A stretch of DNA of 7,470 nt from DATAMF01 sp964472565 (GTDB taxonomy: Bacteria > Chloroflexota > Anaerolineae > Aggregatilineales > Aggregatilineaceae). The notes below the pieces were generated by a model. It saw only the letters and a program-made list of their open reading frames with translations. It had not been told where the DNA came from and did not search any database. The position numbers were made by a program, and so were the translations under genes. The stretch is taken from contig CAYYNB010000241.1 of the NCBI GenBank assembly GCA_964472565.1, positions 1-7,470 on the forward strand. The letters are read 5' to 3'. Below, piece by piece: positions 1 to 5,599 of this stretch. Positions within the stretch are counted from its first letter, which is position 1; every line of letters starts with the position of its first letter.

Positions 1-14
1 GCGCCCGCTTTGCT

Positions 15-42
15 CCCCTTTCTCCGCGCGCGGGGAAAGGGG
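15..42. repeat. GC-rich perfect hairpin, possible REP-like intergenic repeat or terminator
   Basis: Bases 15-28 pair with 29-42 along the whole length (one G-T wobble at 23/34), giving a 14-bp inverted repeat with almost no loop: CCCCTTTC on the left, GAAAGGGG on the right and CCGCGCGCGG at the centre. It is followed by GGCCGGGGGATAGGGG. It begins about 22 bases after the stop codon of the LysM gene on the minus strand, so it could end or stabilise that transcript, but no T-run follows on either strand. From memory, similar palindromes followed by a G-rich tail are dispersed between genes in Chloroflexota genomes. That family assignment is a recollection, not a search result. Confidence 0.55.
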
Positions 43-64
43 CCGGGGGATAGGGGTGAACCAC

Positions 65-1465
65 CTACTGCGCCAGAATCCCCACCGGAACGCTGAGCAC
101 GCCCTGCCCATTTTCGTACAGTTTCGCCGCCGCTTTCAGTGTCCCATAGGTCCCAGCCGGAACCGTCCACGTCAGGTTGGCGTCGTTATCCGAAAAATCG
201 AAATCCGTGCCAATCACCACCGGCGCGCCGCCGTCGGGTTCGTAGATAAACTCCACCTTGCCGATCTGGTTGAAGGGCGCTTCTTTCCACGACAAGGTGA
301 CCACCGCCCCCGCCGTAACCGTGTATGTCGTCCCGTCGAACGCGTCTGCCGGACTCACCCGCACCGTGCCCAACTCCTGCGGAGTGGGTTTGTTCCCCTC
401 GATTCCGATCCCATTCGAGGTGATGCTCGCCTTAATCTGGCCCGGATAAAACCCGTTGGCGATGATCTGCCCCTCCGTTCCCACCGGAACGCGCCACGTG
501 ATCGCCGCCCCATCCGCCATATTATTGTCCGTCCCCAACACTTGATACTGGTTCGTGCCGGGAAAATAGATCAGGAATTGCACCTGTGCCAGCGGGAATT
601 GGCTCGCCGCCGCCCAACTCAATGTGATTGTGGTATCTTCCACCACCACATACTGATCCCCCGCCACCGACTGGTACGGCTGCACCTCGACTTTACCCTG
701 TGGAGTGGGCATATCCGGGTAGCCGGTCAGCACCACCACATAATTCGACTCGACAAAGGCTTGTGCCTGTCCCGCCAGCCGCCCCGACGCATACACCCGC
801 CCCGTGATCGGCGCGGGCACCTTCCACGCGACTGCTGCGCCATCCGCCATATTCGTATCCAACCCAATCTGAACACCGTAACTCGCGCCATCCGGCACGA
901 ACACAAACTCGACCACTTGCGCGCCGGTTCCTGGGGCATCCGGCCACGTGACAGCAACGCCGCTGTCGGTCTGAAGCGTATAGATGCCGTTGCTCAAGGT
1001 GATATACGGGTTAATCTGAACATACCCCCGCCGCTGGATGCCCGCCGGAGTCCATGTCGGCACTGGGCCGGGCAGATACGGCACGCGGACGCCCTGCCCC
1101 ACCGTGATCAGATTCGGGTTGCTGAGGCAGCTCGCGGTGGCGAGTTGCGCGGCAGTCGTGCCGGTGCGCTGCGCAATCGAGTTCAGCGTATCGCCCTTCA
1201 CCACCGTATAAATGATCCAATCCGTGCGCGGCGTGCAGTTGACCACCGGGGCCGACGATCCCGCTGTGGTGTATTTAGTCGCCGTTGGCGCGGGCGTTTG
1301 TGTCGGCGCGGCGGTTTGCGTCGGCAGCACATTGGTAACAGGCACAACCGCCAGGCTGTAAGACGTTGCAGACGGCAGCGGGGTAGGGTCGGCCCCCGTC
1401 CAATCCAGCGAACACGCCAGGGTAGACAACAATACGAGGAGCAGAACAGCAGCAGCACGCGACAT
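65..1465 (-). CDS. Putative LysM-domain lipoprotein with three tandem beta-modules
   Basis: This 466-residue protein is probably exported and lipid-anchored. A hydrophobic N-terminus ends in STLAC, with Cys18 the likely lipidated residue, although the lipobox is not ideal (Leu at -2). A Pro/Thr-rich linker covers about residues 27-66. One LysM domain, the peptidoglycan or chitin-binding fold, spans residues 85-129 (YTVVKGDTLNSIAQRTGTT, then NPNLITVGQGVRVP). Cys77 and Cys113 bracket part of it and could form a disulfide. The rest is three homologous modules of about 100 residues (147-248, 257-357, 366-466), each with a GxDxN..DGAxxxWxVP core and a following G-x-x-x-A segment. The start at 1465 is chosen because AGGAAGG lies 9 bases upstream; the in-frame ATG at 1474 directly abuts that site. 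It lies 123 bases downstream of another exported protein gene with no promoter visible between them, so an operon is likely. The role is inferred to be cell-envelope binding; no catalytic motif is seen. Confidence 0.88.
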   Translation of the reverse strand: MSRAAAVLLLVLLSTLACSLDWTGADPTPLPSATSYSLAVVPVTNVLPTQTAAPTQTPAPTATKYTTAGSSAPVVNCTPRTDWIIYTVVKGDTLNSIAQRTGTTAAQLATASCLSNPNLITVGQGVRVPYLPGPVPTWTPAGIQRRGYVQINPYITLSNGIYTLQTDSGVAVTWPDAPGTGAQVVEFVFVPDGASYGVQIGLDTNMADGAAVAWKVPAPITGRVYASGRLAGQAQAFVESNYVVVLTGYPDMPTPQGKVEVQPYQSVAGDQYVVVEDTTITLSWAAASQFPLAQVQFLIYFPGTNQYQVLGTDNNMADGAAITWRVPVGTEGQIIANGFYPGQIKASITSNGIGIEGNKPTPQELGTVRVSPADAFDGTTYTVTAGAVVTLSWKEAPFNQIGKVEFIYEPDGGAPVVIGTDFDFSDNDANLTWTVPAGTYGTLKAAAKLYENGQGVLSVPVGILAQ

Positions 1466-1588
1466 GACACACATCCTTCCTGTGATGAGGTGGTTTTCTA
1501 CCAACTAAGACACCCCACACCGGAAGCCTGTTCCTACGCTGGCCTGACGCCAACCCTACGCCCGCGCTACTGCCCCCTCATTTCTCCC

Positions 1589-2554
1589 CTACTCCACTGT
1601 CACCATCCCCGCCGCCATCGCATGATCCGCGTACAAAAACAAAACCGTATACACCACTGTGGCTTCCGACGGCGCGACATAAATATCCCACACCCCGCCG
1701 CCTTGATCCTCGGCCCACAGCGCCCAGATCGTCCCCGTACACGGCCACTGCCACGTGATCGTGGAATTATCCCCCATCAGCACAATCTGGCTGACCTCCC
1801 GGTTCGGGTCCACGCCGCTCACGCGAAAATGATAATCCACCACCTCGCCGCGATAATCGTTCCCCGGACACCCGCTCCCGATCAATTTTGCGCCGTCCTG
1901 CCCTTCATACGTCAGCCCCAGCCGCTGCACGATGATCTGAACCGGCGGCGCGGACTCCACCCGGCTCCCGACGCGCGCCAGGCTCACCTGCCGCACCACC
2001 AGCGGAAACGGCTTCCCGGCGCGGTCCCGCAGGGCTTCGCTGCGATTGCACAGCGTGATCGTGTTCATCTGGTTGGCAACCATCAGATCGGTGATGTCGA
2101 AAACGTAATGATACGCCGCGCCCTCCAGCACCTGATAGCCAGAACCGGGCAGATTATTCGCCTCAAAATCCGGGCTGTAAAACACCTGCCAGCCGCCCGA
2201 CGCCTGCGTATACGCATACTGCCGCCCATCCGCCAGCGTGAACGTAATGGCTTTGTTGACCAGCGCAAATTGACCGATAGGCTGGCCGTTAACCTCCAAC
2301 CACATCACGGGCGCGCTGCCCGCCAGATTCGCCCAATCGATCCGCGCGTCCAGCGCCAGCAGTGCCGTCCGTTGTGTTTCCGACCACACCTGCCACGCCA
2401 CCATTTCCCCGGCTTGCAGCGTGGCGGGTCCGGTCAGCAGCATTTGAAAATTCGGCTCCGATGTGGGCGTGGGCGACATACTGTGGACCGGGGACAGAAA
2501 AACCAGGCTAAGCAGAGTACTCAACAGAATCAGAATTGCAGCAAAATAGCGCAT
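1589..2554 (-). CDS. Exported beta-rich protein of unknown function
   Basis: A 321-residue protein. Residues 1-25 form a classical signal peptide (MRYFAAILILL, then a hydrophobic core to SPVHS), followed by a short Ser/Pro/Thr stretch, so it is secreted or surface-exposed. Residues about 80-170 (MWLEVNGQPIGQ, then FDITDLMVANQMNTITL) resemble the sugar-binding jelly-roll domains of glycosidase accessory regions, where a D-(I/V)-T-D-L segment precedes an N-T-I-x-(L/V) strand. That resemblance is an inference. Residues 257-278 (VLMGDNSTITWQWPCTGTIW) match the core motif repeated in the downstream LysM protein. There are only three Cys (169, 229, 272). The start at 2554 is chosen because GAGGAGG sits 7 bases upstream; the frame stays open further 5' but without a ribosome site and would bury the signal peptide. 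It is probably the first gene of a two-gene operon. Confidence 0.85.
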   Translation of the reverse strand: MRYFAAILILLSTLLSLVFLSPVHSMSPTPTSEPNFQMLLTGPATLQAGEMVAWQVWSETQRTALLALDARIDWANLAGSAPVMWLEVNGQPIGQFALVNKAITFTLADGRQYAYTQASGGWQVFYSPDFEANNLPGSGYQVLEGAAYHYVFDITDLMVANQMNTITLCNRSEALRDRAGKPFPLVVRQVSLARVGSRVESAPPVQIIVQRLGLTYEGQDGAKLIGSGCPGNDYRGEVVDYHFRVSGVDPNREVSQIVLMGDNSTITWQWPCTGTIWALWAEDQGGGVWDIYVAPSEATVVYTVLFLYADHAMAAGMVTVE

Positions 2555-2579
2555 GTCAGTTCCTCCTCGTTTTTTCCTC

Positions 2580-2585
2580 ATTATA
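2580..2585 (-). promoter_or_regulatory. Putative -10 box for the exported-protein operon
   Basis: On the minus strand a perfect TATAAT lies about 26 bases upstream of the start codon at 2554, leaving a leader of about 20 bases that contains the GAGGAGG ribosome site. No convincing -35 hexamer stands at 16-18 bases, so the promoter may be activator-dependent or read by another sigma factor. Confidence 0.45.
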
Positions 2586-2717
2586 GAGTGGCTTTCGCTC
2601 AACCTCACCAAACGTCAGGCAAGAGCCGAGTGAGCGTGGCATGCTGAATTGTTTTACGCGTTTTTTCAGAAAGAGCGATTGTTGCTCGTGTTACGGCATG
2701 GCAGCGTGCGGTATACA

Positions 2718-2746
2718 AGGAGCAGAGTCGCAGCGGCTCTGCTCCT
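2718..2746 (-). terminator. Hairpin terminator after the 180-residue protein gene
   Basis: AGGAGCAGAG (2718-2727) pairs perfectly with CTCTGCTCCT (2737-2746), a 10-bp stem that can extend inward by a wobble and two G-C pairs. It starts about 10 bases after the stop codon at 2756. On the minus strand the stem is followed only by TGTATAC, a weak T-tail, so termination may be partial and some transcription may continue into the exported-protein genes. Confidence 0.6.
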
Positions 2747-2755
2747 ATCAGAGGG

Positions 2756-3298
2756 TCACTCCCACTGGACATCAATAACGGTCTTCGTCCCCCCTTGATC
2801 CAGACGTTTCACGTCCTTATCGTACTGAACGGTGAACCGTGTCCCCGCTGGTAAAAAACGTTTGGCAAATCCATAGACGACCCCATACTCCAGATCGTCC
2901 GGATACACGCCCCCATCCAGGGTAAGGGTATAATGTTTTTCGTCTATTTTTTGGGCAATTTTGCGCCCAATGTTCCCATAACGATGATTAATCTGATAGT
3001 GATTGTTCCAGCCTTCCAGCATCTGTTCAAACGTCGGCTGGCTCAGGGAGTCCGGCATGAGTGCCACGTCAGCAATCGACATACCAATTGCGACAAAACT
3101 GGGGACCGAACGACTGCTGTACAAATCATTAAGCAAGTCGAGTAGATTTTGTAGGAGATACCATCCCTCAGGATGAATATTAACCAGTTGATACTTACTG
3201 AGATGCGGTGCGATTTGGTCAGCGACCAGATTTTCAACGAGCGAAAGCAGCGTTGCTCCACTTATTTCAGTACCCGGTTCACATGTAAGCTTTCTCAT
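2756..3298 (-). CDS. Uncharacterised 180-residue protein with a YPDDLEYGVVYGFAKRF motif
   Basis: I do not recognise this protein with certainty. It has no signal peptide or membrane segment and is probably cytosolic. The N-terminal half (about 14-125) looks helical, with two stretches: residues 14-62 (ATLLSLVENLVADQI, then LLQNLLDLLNDLY) and residues 88-121. The C-terminal part (122-180) looks beta-rich and carries VYPDDLEYGVVYGFAKRFLP (131-150), ending in a strand TVIDVQWE. The helical-then-beta layout and the 'YG-V-YG-A-RF' pattern recall small ligand-sensing domains of the heme-NO-binding/V4R type, but this is a weak resemblance. The start at 3298 has AAGGAGAG just upstream. GC content is visibly lower than in flanking genes, as is the AT-rich upstream region, which may reflect separate acquisition. 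It has its own promoter and terminator and so forms a single-gene unit. Confidence 0.8.
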   Translation of the reverse strand: MRKLTCEPGTEISGATLLSLVENLVADQIAPHLSKYQLVNIHPEGWYLLQNLLDLLNDLYSSRSVPSFVAIGMSIADVALMPDSLSQPTFEQMLEGWNNHYQINHRYGNIGRKIAQKIDEKHYTLTLDGGVYPDDLEYGVVYGFAKRFLPAGTRFTVQYDKDVKRLDQGGTKTVIDVQWE

Positions 3299-3399
3299 AA
3301 TCTCTCCTTATTACAACTAGAATCACGCTGTCCGTCTGGTTATTCTTTTAGCGCTACAGTTCGTTAGATATATCATACTTTATACTTCATAAAAATGAA

Positions 3400-3428
3400 A
3401 TTAAAATGTAATATGTATTATCGGTCAA
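3400..3428 (-). promoter_or_regulatory. Sigma-70-type promoter for the 180-residue protein gene
   Basis: Read on the minus strand: TTGACC (3428-3423), a 17-base spacer, then TTTAAT (3405-3400). Each hexamer matches the consensus at five of six positions and the spacing is ideal. Transcription would start near 3393, giving a leader of roughly 95 bases. The surroundings are very AT-rich. Confidence 0.6.
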
Positions 3429-3437
3429 AATAAGAAG

Positions 3438-3457
3438 CTCTAGACACGAGTCTAGAG
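3438..3457. promoter_or_regulatory. Perfect inverted repeat, possible operator
   Basis: CTCTAGAC (3438-3445) and GTCTAGAG (3450-3457) are perfect inverted arms separated by ACGA. The repeat lies about 10 bases upstream of the -35 box of the minus-strand gene and about 90 bases upstream of the plus-strand exporter promoter. A T-run (3470-3474) follows at some distance, but no gene ends here on the plus strand, so a protein-binding site is more likely than a terminator. Confidence 0.45.
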
Positions 3458-3548
3458 TCAAGTATGGTGTTTTTCCACTCTGCCCTGCTGGGGGGATAAC
3501 ACCGGCGATTCCATTCACGAATTGCCCCGCTCATTCTGGCACAAGTGA

Positions 3549-3577
3549 TTGCAAGCGCGGCTCTCGGTCGCTATGAT
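3549..3577 (+). promoter_or_regulatory. Putative promoter for the MFS exporter gene
   Basis: TTGCAA (3549-3554), a 17-base spacer and TATGAT (3572-3577) form a reasonable sigma-70 promoter. Transcription would start near 3584, so the leader before the ATG at 3605 is only about 20 bases and contains no good ribosome site. A short inverted pair, TCGGT (3564-3568) and ACCGA (3580-3584), flanks the -10 box. The rest of 3458-3548 shows nothing else I can identify. Confidence 0.45.
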
Positions 3578-3604
3578 TAACCGATCTGATTGTTCCACAT
3601 TCGC

Positions 3605-4888
3605 ATGAGGCTTACGTTGAAGACCATTGATCCTTCTTCATCGCAGCGGCATGATCCCTATGCCGCGCTGCGTTTTCGTGATTTTCGGCTGTTGTTCTTC
3701 GGGCGGTTTATCGCTTCGTTTGGCGAGCAGATGGTATCCTTTGCCATCGGCTGGGAACTGTGGCTGCGCACCCACAATGAACTGGCGCTCGGTTTGGTCG
3801 GTCTGGTCCAGGTGATCCCGGTCATCGTCTTTTCACTCCCGGCGGGCCACGTCGCCGACCAGCACAACCGCAAGCGGATCGTCCTGATCACCCAGTGTGT
3901 CTTCACCACCTGCACCCTGACGTTGGCGCTGCTCTCCTGGAAACAAGGCCCCCTGCCCCTGATCTACCTCTGCCTGTTCGGGATCGGCCTGGCCCGTGCC
4001 TTCAACAGCCCCGCCGCCTCGACTCTGCTTCCCCAGACGGTCCCGCCGGAGCATTTCACCAGCGCCGCCACCTGGAGCAGCAGCGCCTGGCAGCTTGCCG
4101 CCGTCCTTGGCCCCGCCTTTGCGGGTTTACTCGTCGCCCTCTTGGATCGCGCCACGCTCATCTATGTGCTGGACGCGCTGGGCGGCATGACGTTTCTGGT
4201 GATGGTCTTTATGATTCGCGGGCGGCAGTTAGCCCTGTCCCGCAAAGCCGCCACCCTGGATTCGCTGCTCGAAGGCATTCAATTTATCCGCCGCTCCAAA
4301 GTGATTCTATCCGCCATCACGCTTGATATGTTCGCCGTGCTGCTCGGCGGCGCGGTGACGCTGCTGCCCGTCTACGCCACCGATATACTCCACGTCGATT
4401 CCGTCGGGCTGGGCATCATGCGCGCGGCCCCCTCCATCGGTGCGGTGCTCATGGCGATCACGCTGGCCCATCTGCCGCCCTTCCAGCACGCAGGCCGGAC
4501 GCTGCTCTGGGCTGTCGCGGGCTTCGGGCTGGCGACGATCATTTTCGGCATCTCGACGTGGTTCTGGCTGTCCCTGCTGATGCTGCTCATCCTCGGCGCG
4601 CTCGATAATATCAGCGTCGTGATCCGCGCCTCCCTGCTGCTGACTCACACCCCGGACGAAATGCGCGGGCGGGTGTCCTCCGTCAACAGCATTTTTATCA
4701 GTGCCTCGAATGAATTGGGGGGCTTTGAATCGGGAGCCGTTGCCGCGCTGGTCGGCCCCGTTCTGACCGTCATCGGCGGGGGCATCGGGACGATCCTGGT
4801 GGTGTTGGCGGTCGCGCGCCGGTGGCCCGAAATGCGCCGCCTCCGCACGCTTGACGCGCCCGTAACGGTGCCCGCCGCCGCCGACTAA
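3605..4888 (+). CDS. MFS transporter, EntS-like exporter family
   Basis: A 427-residue inner-membrane carrier of the major facilitator superfamily, about the usual length for a 12-helix exporter driven by the proton gradient. After a short polar N-terminus, FRDFRLLFFGRFIASFGEQM begins helix 1. The loop between helices 2 and 3 carries MFS motif A, GHVADQHNRKR at residues 81-91. Long hydrophobic segments continue to the end, with a second motif-A-like loop after helix 8 replaced by DEMRGRVSSVNS. The sequence style matches the EntS/MFS_3 group (siderophore or drug efflux), but the substrate cannot be read from sequence. The start is uncertain. ATG 3605 has no ribosome site. TTG 3617 has GAGG six bases upstream and is a real alternative, and TTG 3590 is also in frame. 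The gene is divergent from the 180-residue protein and convergent with the Nudix gene. Confidence 0.88.
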   Translation: MRLTLKTIDPSSSQRHDPYAALRFRDFRLLFFGRFIASFGEQMVSFAIGWELWLRTHNELALGLVGLVQVIPVIVFSLPAGHVADQHNRKRIVLITQCVFTTCTLTLALLSWKQGPLPLIYLCLFGIGLARAFNSPAASTLLPQTVPPEHFTSAATWSSSAWQLAAVLGPAFAGLLVALLDRATLIYVLDALGGMTFLVMVFMIRGRQLALSRKAATLDSLLEGIQFIRRSKVILSAITLDMFAVLLGGAVTLLPVYATDILHVDSVGLGIMRAAPSIGAVLMAITLAHLPPFQHAGRTLLWAVAGFGLATIIFGISTWFWLSLLMLLILGALDNISVVIRASLLLTHTPDEMRGRVSSVNSIFISASNELGGFESGAVAALVGPVLTVIGGGIGTILVVLAVARRWPEMRRLRTLDAPVTVPAAAD

Positions 4889-4889
4889 A

Positions 4890-4926
4890 CAAAAAAATCC
4901 CCTCTTCACGGTTTTGGAGAGGGGAT
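4890..4926 (-). terminator. Intrinsic terminator of the Nudix gene, between convergent genes
   Basis: ATCCCCTCT (4897-4905) pairs perfectly with AGAGGGGAT (4918-4926), and three more inner pairs (T-G, C-G, A-T) close a six-base loop. On the minus strand it is followed by a run of seven T residues, so it is a standard terminator for the Nudix gene, whose stop codon is only about 10 bases away. On the plus strand the same hairpin lacks a T-tail but directly follows the exporter stop codon and may serve it too. Confidence 0.8.
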
Positions 4927-4935
4927 CCGCCGCAC

Positions 4936-5385
4936 TTACTGCTTGGAAAATCGTGGGAACAAATACTGCTCAACCGCAAACTTAGAATTCGGCGCAAACT
5001 TCAGCCGCCGCAGGTCGTCATGCGTCGCCCATTGATACTGCCGGTGTTCCTCACTCAGCCGGATACTGCCGCCGATACGCTGGCACTGGAACACCAGCCC
5101 GATGATTTTCGCGTCCAACTCGCGCCCATCGCGCACGCGGAACCCCATTTCTGAAAAGTCCCACGCCGCAATCAGTTGTTCCACCGCGACCATCAGGCCG
5201 GTTTCCTCGCGGACTTCGCGCACCAGCCCAGAGGGAAGCGTCTCATCGAATTCGAGGAGGCCGCCGGGGAGTTCCCAGTAGGGGGCCGAGGCGCTTTGCA
5301 AAACGAGGAGTTTATCCGCGTCTGTCACAAGCGCCTTTTGGGTCACGAGAAACGTTTGGTGAATACTCAGGTTGTATAAGTTCAT
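4936..5385 (-). CDS. Nudix hydrolase (MutT-like)
   Basis: A 149-residue cytosolic hydrolase that cleaves nucleoside diphosphate-linked compounds with divalent metal ions. The Nudix box is complete: G42, E48, then R56-E57-V58-x-E60-E61-x-G63-L64, matching Gx5Ex7REUxEExGU. It is preceded by the typical YWELPGG strand and followed by a beta-rich half ending in WATHDDLRRLKF, the usual C-terminal part of the fold. The length is normal for a stand-alone enzyme. The substrate is not predictable (8-oxo-dGTP, NDP-sugars and others are possible). The start at 5385 was chosen because GAGG lies just upstream and the Nudix fold begins soon after; the ATG at 5394 is also in frame, and a much longer reading (to 5535) would run through the promoter region. 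It is divergent from the GbsR-type regulator and shares a region rich in putative operator sites. Confidence 0.9.
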   Translation of the reverse strand: MNLYNLSIHQTFLVTQKALVTDADKLLVLQSASAPYWELPGGLLEFDETLPSGLVREVREETGLMVAVEQLIAAWDFSEMGFRVRDGRELDAKIIGLVFQCQRIGGSIRLSEEHRQYQWATHDDLRRLKFAPNSKFAVEQYLFPRFSKQ

Positions 5386-5412
5386 CGTCCTCATCCAAAT
5401 TTTCGGGTAACT

Positions 5413-5418
5413 ATTATA
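5413..5418 (-). promoter_or_regulatory. Putative -10 box for the Nudix gene
   Basis: A perfect TATAAT on the minus strand lies about 28 bases before the start at 5385, with a leader of about 20 bases. At 16-17 bases upstream there is only a T-run (TTTTTG) as a -35 candidate, so the promoter is weakly defined. Confidence 0.45.
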
Positions 5419-5445
5419 TGTACGTATCATGCACCAAAAAAGCTT

Positions 5446-5551
5446 ATTTGTTGACTGTCTTTTTGAACAAACCGCCACACACCCCCTAAAAATTGGGGGT
5501 CTGTACTGAACAAATTGGATGTATCGTTTGTTCAATCTTGACTGAACAAAC
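5446..5551. promoter_or_regulatory. Cluster of TGAACAAAC operator half-sites
   Basis: Four good copies of one half-site lie in the Nudix/regulator intergenic region: TGAACAAAC at 5464-5472, TGAACAAAT at 5507-5515, the inverted GTTTGTTCA at 5526-5534 and TGAACAAAC at 5543-5551. The last two form a perfect 9-bp inverted repeat with an 8-base spacer. A degenerate inverted copy (ATTTGTTGA, 5446-5454) faces the first site with a 9-base spacer, suggesting a second, weaker operator towards the Nudix gene. The strong pair overlaps the -35 box of the regulator promoter, as expected for repression by the adjacent GbsR/MarR-type protein. The assignment to that protein is inferred from position. A 6-bp hairpin, ACCCCC/GGGGGT, lies within the cluster at 5481-5500. 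Confidence 0.65.
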
Positions 5552-5566
5552 TGTACACGCTATAAT
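5538..5566 (+). promoter_or_regulatory. Promoter of the GbsR/MarR-type regulator
   Basis: TTGACT (5538-5543), a 17-base spacer and a perfect TATAAT (5561-5566) give a strong sigma-70-type promoter. The -35 box ends inside the downstream operator arm at 5543-5551, so a dimer bound to that inverted repeat would exclude RNA polymerase. Confidence 0.75.
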
Positions 5567-5591
5567 AAAAACCATCTGCAAATGTGTACAG
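5551..5591. repeat. Inverted CTGTACAC/GTGTACAG pair flanking the regulator start site
   Basis: CTGTACAC (5551-5558) and GTGTACAG (5584-5591) are perfect 8-bp inverted arms separated by 25 bases. They enclose the -10 box and the expected transcription start, and the right arm touches the ribosome site. A related CTGTACTG occurs at 5501-5508. Since TGTACA is itself palindromic, chance is a real possibility. Confidence 0.3.
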
Positions 5592-5599
5592 GAGAACCT

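Noticed and set aside
1466..1588. A separate promoter for the LysM protein gene
   Set aside because: I found no -10-like hexamer with a suitable -35 box on the minus strand here; co-transcription with the upstream gene is simpler.
56..2647. An 863-codon open frame on the plus strand across the two exported-protein genes
   Set aside because: It is antisense to two genes with signal peptides, good ribosome sites and recognisable domains. Its product is full of Arg, His and Pro without any domain, as expected for a GC-rich shadow frame, and it runs through the gap between the genes and past the ribosome sites.
3895..4326. A 143-codon plus-strand frame overlapping the MFS gene
   Set aside because: Out-of-frame reading of the transporter with Arg/Pro/His-rich composition and no ribosome site.
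4307..4909. A 200-codon open frame on the minus strand inside the MFS gene
   Set aside because: Low-complexity Gly/Arg/Asp/Gln-rich product, antisense to a clear membrane transporter, with no domain; a shadow frame.
5481..5500. ACCCCC/GGGGGT hairpin as a terminator
   Set aside because: No gene ends nearby on either strand and no T-run follows; it sits inside a divergent promoter region, so at most it is part of the regulatory cluster.
5386..5535. N-terminal extension of the Nudix protein to an upstream ATG
   Set aside because: It would translate through the TATAAT box and the operator cluster, and the added 50 residues lack Nudix-like features; the start at 5385 has a ribosome site.
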